Below, piece after piece: positions 22,812 to 30,379 of a stretch of 34,733 nt of DNA. The position numbers and the translations under genes were made by a program. This DNA comes from Aquipuribacter hungaricus (GTDB lineage Bacteria > Actinomycetota > Actinomycetes > Actinomycetales > JBBAYJ01): the NCBI RefSeq assembly GCF_037860755.1, contig NZ_JBBEOI010000016.1:1-34733 (forward strand), written 5' to 3'. Positions within the stretch are counted from its first letter, which is position 1. Each line of letters opens with the position of its first letter. The notes beneath the pieces are model-generated. The model saw only the letters and a program-made list of their open reading frames with translations, was not told the origin of the DNA and ran no database searches.

Positions 22812-24347
22812 TCAGGAGGGGACGTCGAGGACGAGAGACGGGTCCACCCGCGCCTCGACCTCCCGCCGCAGCCGCCGCCAGCCCAGGAACGACCCGTCGA
22901 GCAGCAGCACCGACGCGCCGTCCCGGCCGACCAGCCGCAGCGCGTCCGGCTCGCGCAGCACCGCCGCGACGTCCTCCCAACGGACCGTCGTGACGTCCTC
23001 GCCCAGCCGGAGGGTGACGCCGTCCGCCCCGCAGGTCACCGACGCCGAGGGGGGCAGCGGCACCCGGGCACCCGGGAGCAGGCCGGCGAGCGGGTTGCCG
23101 CGGTGGCGCCGCCCGGTGACCGGCGGCTCGTCGTGCCGGCAGACCCTGACGTCGTCCAGCCCCGGGTCGAGCTCGTCCTGCATGAGCACCTGCAGCGTCG
23201 GCCACGCCTCTCCGACGACCGTGCCCACCCGCGCCGCGACGAGGGCCTCGGCGTCGTCCAGCCGCTCCGCGACGGTCCGTGCCGTTGACCCGACGAGGAG
23301 GCCGACGGCGTGCTCGGCGGCCACCTCCAGGTGGTCCTGCATGTGCTCCCAGACGACCCGGGACATCCGGCGGTCGAGCTCGAGGTCGTCGGGACGGCCG
23401 CCGGTGCCGCGCAGGCGACGGACCTCGGCGACGAGCAGGCCGGCGACCTCGACCTGGTCCGCGGGGGCGCAGACGGCGTAGACGGTCACCTCGCTGGTCC
23501 GCGGGCTGACGGGCAGGACGTCCATGCCCACCTCGTAGGCCAGGGCGCGGTCGTGCCGGACGGCGTCCTCGGCGGCCACGGCGAGCAGCCGCCCGACGGC
23601 CAGGTCGAGGCCCTGCTCGGACGGCAGCAGCAGGCTGACCGCGGTGCTCCCGGTGTCGCCCACCCACGTCGGCCCGTCCGAGCCCCGGACCGCTGCCACG
23701 GCCGGCAGCGGCCAGGCGGGACCGTCACCGAGCGGCGCCGACAGGTCCGGGGTGATGTCCGCGGTGCTGGCGAGCGCGGCCGCGGACCGGACGAAGCGCC
23801 CGGCGACCCAGTCGCGGACCCTCGCGACGTCGGCGCCCCCCAGCCCGGTCTCGTCGGTCCACAGCCGGCCGGGACCGGTGACCCCGAAGCGGTGGAAGGC
23901 GGACGCGACCACGGGCGGCAGGGAGCGGCCGACCGCTTCGTGGCCGAGGACCCGTCGCTCCAGGTCGAGCGCGCCGGTCGGCAGGTCGGCGAGCAGCGAC
24001 CACACGTCCTCGACGAAGCGGGTGACCTCCTCGGCCGGGCCGGAGGCCTCGAAGCCGGTGGTCCACGCCCCGGTGTGGCCGCCCACGTCGATGTGCCGCC
24101 GCCCCGCCGCCCGCATGACCAGGTGCTCGACGAGGTGCGTGAGGCCGCGGTCCGGCATCGCCTCGTCGACCATGCCCACCCGGAACACCAGGCGTGCCCG
24201 GACCGGGCCGGGCGCCGGCACGACGACGTGGGGGACGCCATGACGCACGTGGACGGTGGCCTCGGTGACGACCGGGCCGTCGTGCGACGGGGCGACGGGG
24301 ACCGCTGTGTCGACGCCCGGGGCGGGGAGGGTGGTGTCGGTGCTCAC
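22812..24347 (-). CDS. M16-family (pitrilysin/MPP-like) metallopeptidase homologue, single-gene form
   Basis: The protein has 511 residues from the GTG at 24347. The inverted zinc motif HxxEH is intact (H71-L-V-E74-H75 in THLVEHLVM), and LERRVLGHEAV (E130-E137) aligns with the downstream Glu motif of M16 enzymes, with a shorter spacing than usual. The N-terminal domain is followed by a second M16-like half (about 220-420), and the last 80 residues (SVTCGADGVTLRLGEDVTTVRWEDVAAVL) look PH-like. There is no signal peptide, so it is probably cytoplasmic. A CATGCT box 6 nt before the GTG suggests a leaderless start; the longer open frame upstream contains no better start. The spacing change lowers certainty about catalysis. 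Confidence 0.75.
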   Translation of the reverse strand: MSTDTTLPAPGVDTAVPVAPSHDGPVVTEATVHVRHGVPHVVVPAPGPVRARLVFRVGMVDEAMPDRGLTHLVEHLVMRAAGRRHIDVGGHTGAWTTGFEASGPAEEVTRFVEDVWSLLADLPTGALDLERRVLGHEAVGRSLPPVVASAFHRFGVTGPGRLWTDETGLGGADVARVRDWVAGRFVRSAAALASTADITPDLSAPLGDGPAWPLPAVAAVRGSDGPTWVGDTGSTAVSLLLPSEQGLDLAVGRLLAVAAEDAVRHDRALAYEVGMDVLPVSPRTSEVTVYAVCAPADQVEVAGLLVAEVRRLRGTGGRPDDLELDRRMSRVVWEHMQDHLEVAAEHAVGLLVGSTARTVAERLDDAEALVAARVGTVVGEAWPTLQVLMQDELDPGLDDVRVCRHDEPPVTGRRHRGNPLAGLLPGARVPLPPSASVTCGADGVTLRLGEDVTTVRWEDVAAVLREPDALRLVGRDGASVLLLDGSFLGWRRLRREVEARVDPSLVLDVPS

Positions 24348-24412
24348 CCGAGGAGCATGGCTCCGGGCCGCGCGACCGGGTGGCGGTTCCGTGCCGGGTC
24401 CACCCGGGAGGG

Positions 24413-24778
24413 TCAGGGCAGCGCGTCCCCGAGGTCGAAGGAGTCGGCGTCCGGGGAGCGGTCGGACACCTGCTCGGTGAGCGAGCCGTCGGGCGCGCTG
24501 ACGAGCAGCTCCTCGAACGCCGACGGCTCGTCGACCGCGAGGTACATCAGCGGGTGGGCGTGCAGCTTGACCTCGTAGGACCCGAGCGCCCGCCGGTAGG
24601 CGCCGACGTCGCGCCACCGGGTCGACAGGGTCCAGAGGCCGGGGTCGTCCGTGGACCGGGCGACGGTCCCCCAGACGTGGCCGGGCCGGGCGGCGAGCGC
24701 CTCCAGCGCCGTGCGCGCTCGGTCGAGGAACTGGGGCGCCTCGTCGGCGGGGACGCGGTATCGGGTGACGGCCAGCAC
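24413..24778 (-). CDS. Small antibiotic-biosynthesis-monooxygenase-like (ABM/dimeric alpha-beta barrel) protein
   Basis: The protein has 121 residues from the GTG at 24778. It reads as a beta-alpha-beta-beta-alpha-beta ferredoxin-like fold: LAVTRYRVP, helix QFLDRARTALEALAARPG, strands HVWGTVARSTDDPGLWTLSTRW, helix DVGAYRRALGSYEVKLHAHPL, then MYLAVDEPSAFEELL. RDVGAYRRALGSYEVK matches the ABM/YgiN helix. The last 30 residues are acidic and disordered. The function is unknown. TACCGT lies 6 nt before the GTG, so the transcript is probably leaderless. It is divergent from the zinc operon, sharing a 78-bp gap. Confidence 0.75.
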   Translation of the reverse strand: MLAVTRYRVPADEAPQFLDRARTALEALAARPGHVWGTVARSTDDPGLWTLSTRWRDVGAYRRALGSYEVKLHAHPLMYLAVDEPSAFEELLVSAPDGSLTEQVSDRSPDADSFDLGDALP

Positions 24779-24784
24779 GCCGCG

Positions 24785-24790
24785 ACGGTA
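24785..24790 (-). promoter_or_regulatory. -10 box of leaderless promoter for the ABM-like gene
   Basis: On the minus strand TACCGT, then CGCGGC, then GTG. The same TACCGT box with a 7-nt spacer precedes the small gene at 5382. Confidence 0.5.
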
Positions 24791-24827
24791 GCCCTCCGGC
24801 CTTGCATGCGCTGCGGCGCAGTTGTCC

Positions 24828-24852
24828 TGGACGCGAACGATTATCAGGATGT
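24828..24852 (+). promoter_or_regulatory. Candidate Zur operator overlapping the znuA -10 box
   Basis: The AT-rich core GAACGATTATCAGGATG stands out in this GC-rich gap and resembles half-sites of actinobacterial Zur boxes (ATnATTnTCA-like). CAGGAT (24845-24850) lies 6 nt before the ATG and may be the -10 box, so a bound Zur would block RNA polymerase. The dyad symmetry is imperfect. Confidence 0.45.
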
Positions 24853-24856
24853 CGGT

Positions 24857-25879
24857 ATGAGACCCGCGCCCCGCGCCCTGCTGCTCGCCCCCGTCGTCGC
24901 CACCGTGCTCACGGTGGCCGCGTGCGGCGGCGGGACGGCGGCCGGCGGCAGCACGGACGAGGGCGCGGCCGGGGGCGGCGCCGCTGCGGCGCAGGACGGC
25001 GGGCTGCAGGTCGTCGCGGCGTTCTACCCGTTGCAGTTCCTCACCAGCCGCGTCGCGGGCGACCGCGCGGAGGTCACGAGCCTGACGCCCCCTGGCGCGG
25101 AGCCGCACGACCTCGAGCTGAGCCCGCAGTCGCTCGCCGGCCTGGGCGAGGCGGACCTCGTGGTCGTCCTCGGCGGTTTCCAGCCGTCGCTCGACGACGC
25201 GCTGGGCACCTCCGACGCGCCGGTCCTCGACCTCGCCGAGGTGGCCGACCGCCCCTACGAGGGCCAGCACGACGACGCCCACGAGGGCGAGGGCGAGGAG
25301 GACCACGCGGCGGAGGAGACGCACGCCGACGAGGAGACGCACGGCGACGAGGACGGCGCCACGGACCCGCACTTCTGGACCGACCCGACCCACATGGCCG
25401 AGGCCGCCGAGCAGGTCGCGGCCGCCCTCTCCGAGGCGGACCCCGAGGGCGCCGAGGCCTACGAGGCCGGCGCCGCGGCGCTGGCCGAGGAGCTCGGCGC
25501 GCTCGACACCGAGGCGCAGGAGGCCCTCGCCTCGTGCGAGGTCACCACGCTGGTCACCGCCCACGACGCTTTCGGCTACTTCGCCGACCGGTACGGCTTC
25601 GAGGTCCGCCCGGTCAACGGCATCACCCCCGACCAGGAGCCCGACGCCGGCACGCTCGCCGAGCTGTCGGACTTCGTCGCCGCCGAGGGCGTGACGACCG
25701 TCTACACCGAGACCCTGGTCTCCTCCGCGGTCGCCGACACCGTCGCCGCCGAGGCGGGCGTGCAGACCGCCGTCCTCGACCCGCTCGAGGGCCTGACCGA
25801 CGACTCGTCCGGCGAGGACTACCTGGAGATCATGCGCGCGAACATCGACGTGGTGCGGGACGGCCAGTCGTGCGCCTGA
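24857..25879 (+). CDS. znuA: Zinc ABC transporter substrate-binding lipoprotein
   Basis: The protein has 340 residues. A lipobox (LTVAAC, C23) follows a signal peptide, so it is a membrane-anchored lipoprotein. It belongs to the cluster A-I zinc/manganese binding proteins: conserved ligand histidines are H84 (GAEPHDLELSP), H172 (DPHFWTDP) and H236 (VTAHDAFGYF), with an acidic residue near the end of the family domain. Residues 137-167 form the His/Asp/Glu-rich loop (HDDAHEGEGEEDH ... HADEETHGDEDG) that typifies zinc rather than manganese carriers. C227 and a C-terminal Cys may form a disulfide. Its end overlaps the ATPase gene by 10 nt. Regulation by Zur is expected from the upstream site and the downstream regulators. 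Confidence 0.95.
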   Translation: MRPAPRALLLAPVVATVLTVAACGGGTAAGGSTDEGAAGGGAAAAQDGGLQVVAAFYPLQFLTSRVAGDRAEVTSLTPPGAEPHDLELSPQSLAGLGEADLVVVLGGFQPSLDDALGTSDAPVLDLAEVADRPYEGQHDDAHEGEGEEDHAAEETHADEETHGDEDGATDPHFWTDPTHMAEAAEQVAAALSEADPEGAEAYEAGAAALAEELGALDTEAQEALASCEVTTLVTAHDAFGYFADRYGFEVRPVNGITPDQEPDAGTLAELSDFVAAEGVTTVYTETLVSSAVADTVAAEAGVQTAVLDPLEGLTDDSSGEDYLEIMRANIDVVRDGQSCA

Positions 25880-26673
25880 GCACCCGCGCCCCCGGGCCGG
25901 CCACCGTCGCCAGCGAGCCCCTGCCCGCGTCCGTGCAGGACACGGCGGTGCCGGCGCTGCTGCTGCAGCACGCCACGGTCGGCTACGGCCGACGTCCCGT
26001 CGTCCACTCCGCCGACCTGCGCGTCGAACAGGGGCAGGCGGTCGCCCTGCTCGGCGCCAACGGCTCGGGCAAGTCGACCCTGGTGCGGGGCATCCTGGGC
26101 CTGGCCGAGGTCCTGTCCGGCCACGTCGACGTGCTCGGCGAGCACGTCGAGCACGGCGCCTCGGCCGCGGCGTCCCTGGTCGGCTACGTGCCCCAGCGTC
26201 ACAGCGTGTCCGGCGCCGTCCCCAGCACGGCGGCCGAGGTCGTCGGGGCCGGGCTGCTGGCCTCGCGCGGGTTCTGGCGGGCGCCCCGGCGCGGCGACCG
26301 CGACCGCGTCATGGCCGCCCTGGCCGAGGTCGGGCTCGCCGACCGGGCCCGGACCCGGGTGGCGGAGCTGTCCGGCGGGCAGCAGCGGCGGGTGCTCATC
26401 GCCCGAGCGCTCGTGTCCTCGCCCCGGCTGCTGGTCCTCGACGAGCCGACCGCCGGCGTCGACCGGCGCAGCACCGAGCAGCTCGTGCGCACGCTCGCCG
26501 AGGTCAAGGCCGCCGGCCGGGCCATGCTCGTGGTCACCCACGACCTGGCCGAGCTGGGCCCGGTCCCGGACCGCGCGGTCACCATGCAGGACGGCCGGGT
26601 CGCCTCCGACCTGGCCTGCGTGTGCGACCCGGCGACCGGGTGCTGCACGACTGTCCCGGCCGGGCAGGTCTGA
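25870..26673 (+). CDS. znuC: Zinc ABC transporter ATP-binding protein
   Basis: The protein has 267 residues from the GTG at 25870, overlapping znuA by 10 nt. It energises zinc import. Walker A GANGSGKST (about 62-70), Q-loop VPQRHSV, signature LSGGQQRR, Walker B LLVLDEP, D-loop and switch VTHD are all present. The first 28 residues are a non-conserved extension. The C-terminus is unusual: after DLACVC comes DPATGCCTTV, four cysteines within 10 residues (CxC and CC), which look like an extra metal site absent from most ZnuC. A shorter start further in is possible. Confidence 0.93.
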   Translation: MRLSTRAPGPATVASEPLPASVQDTAVPALLLQHATVGYGRRPVVHSADLRVEQGQAVALLGANGSGKSTLVRGILGLAEVLSGHVDVLGEHVEHGASAAASLVGYVPQRHSVSGAVPSTAAEVVGAGLLASRGFWRAPRRGDRDRVMAALAEVGLADRARTRVAELSGGQQRRVLIARALVSSPRLLVLDEPTAGVDRRSTEQLVRTLAEVKAAGRAMLVVTHDLAELGPVPDRAVTMQDGRVASDLACVCDPATGCCTTVPAGQV

Positions 26674-26674
26674 C

Positions 26675-27682
26675 GTGCTCGCGGTCCTCGACTACGACTT
26701 CATGCGCCGGGCCCTGCTCGCGGCGCTCATGGTGGGCACGGTGGCCCCGCTCGTCGGGGTGTTCGTCGTCCAGCGGCGGCTGTCCCTCATCGGCGACGGG
26801 ATCGGCCACGTGGCCCTCGCCGGCGTCGCCGTCGGGCTCATCACCGGCAGCTCGCCGACCTGGGTGGCGCTCGTCGCGGCGGTGCTCGCGGCCGTGGCGC
26901 TGGAGCTGGTCCGGGCCTCCGGGCGCACCAGCGGCGACCTCGCCCTGGCGATGCTCTTCTACGCCGGAATCGCGGCCGGCGTCGTGCTCGTCAGCCTGTC
27001 CCCCGACGGCAGCGCGGCCAACCTCGTCGCCTACCTGTTCGGGTCCATCACCACGACGACCTCCGCGGACCTGGCGCTGTTCGCCGGGCTGGCCGTCCTC
27101 GTCGTCGTCAGCGTCGCCCTGCTCGGGCGCGCGCTGTACGCGGTGAGCGACGACGAGGAGTTCGCCCGCGCCTCGGGGCTGCCGGTGCTCGCGGTCAACC
27201 TCGTGCTCGCGGTGCTCGTGGCCGCCACCGTGGTGCTGAGCATGAGGGTGGTGGGCCTGCTGCTCATCAGCGCGCTCATGGTGGTGCCGGTGGCCCTGGC
27301 CCAGCTGGTCGCGCGCAGCTTCGCCCAGACCGTGGTCGTCGCCTGCGCCACGGGGCTCGTCGCCTCGCTGCTGGGGACCACGCTGTCCTTCTACGCCGAC
27401 ACCCCCTCCGGCGGGACGATCGTCCTGCTGGCGGTCGGCGCCTTCGCCGTCACCGCCCTGGCCACCCTCGGCACCGGCAGGGCGCGCGCCCTGCGCCACC
27501 GACGCCGGCACGGGCTGCCCGAGCAGCACGGCGACCACGTCCACCACGGTGAGCACGTCCACGGCGAGGACGGCTGCGAGCACCCGGTCGTCGCCCACCA
27601 CGACCACGTCGACTACGTGCACGACGGTCACCGGCACTCGCCGCGCCTGACCCGGCACGGCGTCGGCTACGACGAGCACTGA
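26675..27682 (+). CDS. znuB: Zinc ABC transporter permease with His-rich C-terminal tail
   Basis: The protein has 335 residues and starts 2 nt after the znuC stop. About eight membrane helices of the ABC-3 family are visible, including LIGDGIGHVALAGVAVG, DLALAMLFYAGIAAGVVLV and MRVVGLLLISALMVVPVALAQL, which are the family's typical positions. After the last helix (VLLAVGAFAVTALATLG) comes a cytoplasmic tail of about 65 residues with 17 histidines in a pattern like GDHVHHGEHVHG and AHHDHVDYVHDGHRH. This is not part of the core permease and probably stores or senses zinc next to the channel. The gene is followed by the two zinc regulators. Confidence 0.95.
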   Translation: MLAVLDYDFMRRALLAALMVGTVAPLVGVFVVQRRLSLIGDGIGHVALAGVAVGLITGSSPTWVALVAAVLAAVALELVRASGRTSGDLALAMLFYAGIAAGVVLVSLSPDGSAANLVAYLFGSITTTTSADLALFAGLAVLVVVSVALLGRALYAVSDDEEFARASGLPVLAVNLVLAVLVAATVVLSMRVVGLLLISALMVVPVALAQLVARSFAQTVVVACATGLVASLLGTTLSFYADTPSGGTIVLLAVGAFAVTALATLGTGRARALRHRRRHGLPEQHGDHVHHGEHVHGEDGCEHPVVAHHDHVDYVHDGHRHSPRLTRHGVGYDEH

Positions 27683-27696
27683 GGAGCACCGGGACC

Positions 27697-28041
27697 GTGG
27701 CGGACGGGACGGCGCGCCTTCTCGAGGAGCACGAGGCGGTCAGCGAGCTCTTCCGCACGCTCGGCTCCCCCGTGCGGGTCGCCGTGGTCACCCTGCTCAG
27801 CGAGGGCGAGATGTGCGTGCACGAGCTCGTCGACGCCCTGGCCCTCCCCCAGCCGCTCGTGTCGCAGCACCTGCGGGTGCTGCGGGAGGCCCACCTGGTG
27901 ACCCGGACCCGCCGCGGCCGCGAGGTCGCCTACGTCCTGGGCGACCACCACGTCGCGCACATCGTCGCCGACGCCCGCACGCACGCCGTCGAGCAGGCCC
28001 CGGCCGTCCTCGACGACGACCCGCACGAGCCGCCGGCATGA
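27697..28041 (+). CDS. smtB: SmtB/ArsR-family zinc-responsive repressor
   Basis: The protein has 114 residues from the GTG at 27697, with GAGGAGC about 12 nt upstream. It has the winged helix-turn-helix of the ArsR family (LFRTLGSPVRVAVVTLL, ELVDALALPQPLVSQHLRVLREAHLV, RRGREVAYVLG). The alpha5 metal site reads D83, H85, H96 and E99, exactly the D-x-H-x10-H-x2-E spacing of Synechococcus SmtB (D104, H106, H117, E120), so it should sense zinc. It follows znuB by 14 bp and precedes zur, matching the smtB-zur pair of M. tuberculosis (Rv2358-Rv2359). It probably represses the export or storage side of zinc control. Confidence 0.93.
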   Translation: MADGTARLLEEHEAVSELFRTLGSPVRVAVVTLLSEGEMCVHELVDALALPQPLVSQHLRVLREAHLVTRTRRGREVAYVLGDHHVAHIVADARTHAVEQAPAVLDDDPHEPPA

Positions 28042-28072
28042 CGGCCGCGGCCCCGTGGCAGGGTGGGCGGCC

Positions 28073-28480
28073 GTGAGCACCGAGACCTCCCCCGTGCGAC
28101 GGCACACCCGGCAGCGCGCCGCCGTGCACGCCGCCCTGGAGCGGACCGAGGAGTTCGTCAGCGCGCAGGAGCTGCACGCCGCGCTGCGCGCCGAGGGCGA
28201 CCGGATCGGGCTGGCCACGGTCTACCGGTCGCTGCAGACGCTCACCGAGGATGGCCAGGTCGACGTGCGCCGCGGCAGCGACGGCGAGGCGCTGTACCGC
28301 CGCTGCAGCACCGGCCACCACCACCACCTGGTGTGCCGCCGCTGCGGGCGCACCGTGGAGGTCGAGTCGCGCGTGGTCGAGCGGTGGGCGGCCGGCGTGG
28401 CGGCCGACAACGGCTTCGTCGACGCCGTGCACACCGTCGAGATCACCGGTACCTGCGCGGCCTGCGCCGCGGCCGGCTGA
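28073..28480 (+). CDS. zur: Zinc uptake regulator of the Fur family
   Basis: The protein has 135 residues from the GTG at 28073; a longer GTG at 28055 exists. It contains the Fur winged helix (TRQRAAVHAALE, SAQELHAALRA, GLATVYRSLQTL) and the metal-rich core. Compared with M. tuberculosis FurB/Zur as I recall it, every ligand is shifted by +2: structural site C88, C91, C128, C131; regulatory site D64, C78, H83, H85; third site H82, H84, E103, H120. It represses zinc uptake genes when zinc is sufficient, most likely through the site upstream of znuA. It is the last gene of the znu-smtB-zur block. Confidence 0.95.
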   Translation: MSTETSPVRRHTRQRAAVHAALERTEEFVSAQELHAALRAEGDRIGLATVYRSLQTLTEDGQVDVRRGSDGEALYRRCSTGHHHHLVCRRCGRTVEVESRVVERWAAGVAADNGFVDAVHTVEITGTCAACAAAG

Positions 28481-28489
28481 GCCAGGCGC

Positions 28490-28525
28490 GCTGAGGCTCA
28501 GGGGCAGGCTGAGGGTCAGGGGCCG
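28490..28525. repeat. Two tandem 18-bp repeats between zur and uppS
   Basis: GCTGAGGCTCAGGGGCAG is followed by GCTGAGGGTCAGGGGCCG. The first copy contains the palindrome CTGAG-G-CTCAG. They lie in the 51-bp convergent gap and could help termination; no clear long hairpin is seen. Confidence 0.5.
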
Positions 28526-28531
28526 ACCGGG

Positions 28532-29356
28532 TCAGCTGCCCCGGACCGCGTCGACCGCGCCGCCCCAGCGGCGGTCCCGGCGGGCGTAGGTCTCGCACGC
28601 CCGCCAGAGCGAGCGGCGGTCCACGTCGGGCCACAGCTCGTCGGTGAAGACCAGCTCGGCGTAGGCGGACTGCCACAGCAGGAAGTTCGACGTCCGCTGC
28701 TCCCCGGACACCCGCCAGAACATGTCGACGTCCGGCATGTCGGGCTCGTCGAGGTGGGCGGCGAGGAGCTCCTCGTCGACGTCCTTGGGCGACAGGGTGC
28801 CCGCCCGCACCTTGGCGGCGATCGCGGCCACGGCGTCGACGATCTCGGCCCGCCCGCCGTAGTTGACGCACATGGTGAGCGTGCAGACCGTGTTGTCGCG
28901 GGTGAGCTCCTCGGCGCGCTGGAGCTCGTCGACCACGCTGCGCCACAGCCGCGGCCGCCGACCGGCCCACCGGACCCGGACGCCCCAGGCGTGCATCTCG
29001 TCGCGGCGGCGGCGGATGACGTCCCGGTTGAAGCCCATGAGGAAGGCGACCTCCTCGGGCGACCGCTTCCAGTTCTCGGTGCTGAACGCGTAGGCGGAGA
29101 CGTGGCCCACGCCGAGCTCGATGGCGCCGGCGACCACGTCGAGCAGCGCGGCCTCGCCGGCCTCGTGCCCCCGGGTGCGCGGCAGGCCGCGGCTGTTGGC
29201 CCAGCGGCCGTTGCCGTCCATGACGACGGCCACGTGGCGCGGGACGAGCTCGGCGGGGATGGCGGGCGGGGTGGCCCCGCTCGGGTGCGCCGGCGGTCGC
29301 TGCGGCGAGGACGGCTGCGGCGTCACGGGCTGCCACCCGGGGCCCTGGCGGCTCAC
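28532..29356 (-). CDS. uppS: Isoprenyl transferase (undecaprenyl diphosphate synthase-like)
   Basis: The protein has 274 residues from the GTG at 29356, which overlaps the recO stop (GTGA). It adds isoprene units to make the long-chain lipid carrier for cell-wall synthesis. Cis-prenyltransferase motifs are complete: [13 protein letters not shown] (catalytic D47), [27 protein letters not shown], and [27 protein letters not shown]. The first 35 residues are a Pro-rich extension. A second open frame through this stretch is a shadow. The recO-uppS pairing is conserved in actinobacteria. Confidence 0.96.
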   Translation of the reverse strand: MSRQGPGWQPVTPQPSSPQRPPAHPSGATPPAIPAELVPRHVAVVMDGNGRWANSRGLPRTRGHEAGEAALLDVVAGAIELGVGHVSAYAFSTENWKRSPEEVAFLMGFNRDVIRRRRDEMHAWGVRVRWAGRRPRLWRSVVDELQRAEELTRDNTVCTLTMCVNYGGRAEIVDAVAAIAAKVRAGTLSPKDVDEELLAAHLDEPDMPDVDMFWRVSGEQRTSNFLLWQSAYAELVFTDELWPDVDRRSLWRACETYARRDRRWGGAVDAVRGS

Positions 29357-30084
29357 GGTCGCTCCACCAGGCGCAGGGAGCGCACGCCGGACTCCAGGTG
29401 CCACTGCAGCAGGGCGGTGACCACCTCGCTGGCGCGGCGCCGCGCCCAGTCCTCGCTGGCCTCCGCCGCGTCCCAGTCCCCGCTGAGCAGCTCGGCGAGC
29501 AGCCGCACGGTCTCGGCGGGCAGGTGCGCGGAGCCCTGCGCGCGGCACACCGGGCAGACCACCCCGCCCGCGTCCAGGGCCACCGCGGAGTGCGGCCCGG
29601 GGGCGCCGCAGCGGGTGCAGGCGTCGAAGCCGGGCCCGTAGCCGGCGACGGCCAGGGCGCGCAGGGCGAAGGCGTCGAGCACCAGGCCGGGCTCGCGCCG
29701 GGTGACCGTGAGCGCGTTGAGCCCGCCGACCAGCAGCGAGTACAGCGCCGGCGACGGCTCCCGCTCGACCGGCAGCAGCCGCAGCGCGGTCTCCAGGACG
29801 GCGGTGCCCGCGGTGTAGCGGGCGTAGTCCGCGCCGACGTACTGGGCGAACGGGTGCACGGTCTCGGCCTGCGTGACGATGTCGAGCGAGCGGCCGGTGT
29901 GCAGCTGGAGGTCGACGTGGCTCATCGGTTCCAGCCGGGCCCCGAACTTGGAGCGGGTGCGCCGGACCCCCTTGGCGACCGCCCGGACGAGCCCGGTCTC
30001 GCGGCAGAGCACCGTGACGATCTTGTCCGCCTCGCCGAGCAGGTGGCTGCGCAGCACCACGCCGGTGTCGCGGTAGAGGCCCAC
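29353..30084 (-). CDS. recO: DNA repair protein RecO
   Basis: The protein has 243 residues. It works with RecR to load RecA on SSB-coated single-stranded DNA. The OB-fold N-terminus starts [25 protein letters not shown], and the C-terminal domain carries a four-Cys zinc finger: C156, C159 (CTRCG) and C177, C180 (CPVC). The start GTG at 30084 has CATGAT 6 nt upstream and no Shine-Dalgarno, so it is probably leaderless. Its stop overlaps uppS. Confidence 0.94.
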   Translation of the reverse strand: MGLYRDTGVVLRSHLLGEADKIVTVLCRETGLVRAVAKGVRRTRSKFGARLEPMSHVDLQLHTGRSLDIVTQAETVHPFAQYVGADYARYTAGTAVLETALRLLPVEREPSPALYSLLVGGLNALTVTRREPGLVLDAFALRALAVAGYGPGFDACTRCGAPGPHSAVALDAGGVVCPVCRAQGSAHLPAETVRLLAELLSGDWDAAEASEDWARRRASEVVTALLQWHLESGVRSLRLVERP

Positions 30085-30090
30085 GGGGCC

Positions 30091-30096
30091 ATCATG
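30091..30096 (-). promoter_or_regulatory. -10-like box of leaderless recO promoter
   Basis: On the minus strand CATGAT, then GGCCCC, then GTG. Confidence 0.35.
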
Positions 30097-30124
30097 CCCC
30101 GCCGCGGGGACGGGCCCCGGACGC

Positions 30125-30179
30125 CACGAGGCCCGTCACCGGTGGCGCCGTGGTGGCAGCCGGGGTGACGGGCCTCGTG
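30125..30179. terminator. Long hairpin with 16-bp perfect stem
   Basis: CACGAGGCCCGTCACC pairs with GGTGACGGGCCTCGTG around a 23-nt loop. It lies between the microgene and recO on the minus strand and should stop transcripts of the microgene. No T-run is present. Confidence 0.75.
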
Positions 30180-30182
30180 ACG

Positions 30183-30202
30183 GGGGGTGCGGACGCACCC
30201 CC
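30183..30202 (-). terminator. Short hairpin 13 nt after the microgene stop
   Basis: GGGGGTGC pairs with GCACCCCC around a 4-nt loop (8-bp stem). Together with the 16-bp hairpin it forms a double terminator behind the 35-codon gene. Confidence 0.6.
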
Positions 30203-30215
30203 GTGCGGGGCAGCC

Positions 30216-30323
30216 TCAGAGGCGGGTGCGCCTGGGGTTGGCCAGCGAGGTGTCGGGCGCGTCCAGCTTGGCGGTGAGGCTGGCGGCGGTGGGGAGCGTG
30301 AGGTCGGTGGTGTCGGGGTTCAT
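30216..30323 (-). CDS. Microprotein of 35 residues, unknown
   Basis: The ATG at 30323 follows a perfect GGAGG by 6 nt, one of the best ribosome sites in the window. The peptide begins MNPDTTDLTLPTAASLTAKL and ends ANPRRTRL; it has no Cys, is rich in Thr, Ala, Leu and Asp, and has a basic end. It has no signal peptide or membrane segment. It has its own upstream region with a CATACT -10-like box and a palindrome, and two hairpins directly behind the stop, all consistent with a stand-alone gene. Possible roles include a small regulator, a leader-type peptide or a precursor peptide; no modifying enzyme lies next to it. It is unrecognised. Confidence 0.6.
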   Translation of the reverse strand: MNPDTTDLTLPTAASLTAKLDAPDTSLANPRRTRL

Positions 30324-30336
30324 GGTGGGCCTCCGC

Positions 30337-30379
30337 GGTCGTACGACGTGACGACGATCGGTCGTCCTGACGAGTATGA
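30337..30379 (-). promoter_or_regulatory. Promoter/operator region of the microgene
   Basis: The 119-bp gap 30324-30442 contains the palindrome GTCGTACGAC (within 30337-30348), a further CGATCGGTCG-type partial repeat, and CATACT (minus strand, near 30374-30379) as a possible -10. A matching -35 is poor (GTTTCC at 17 bp). Confidence 0.35.
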
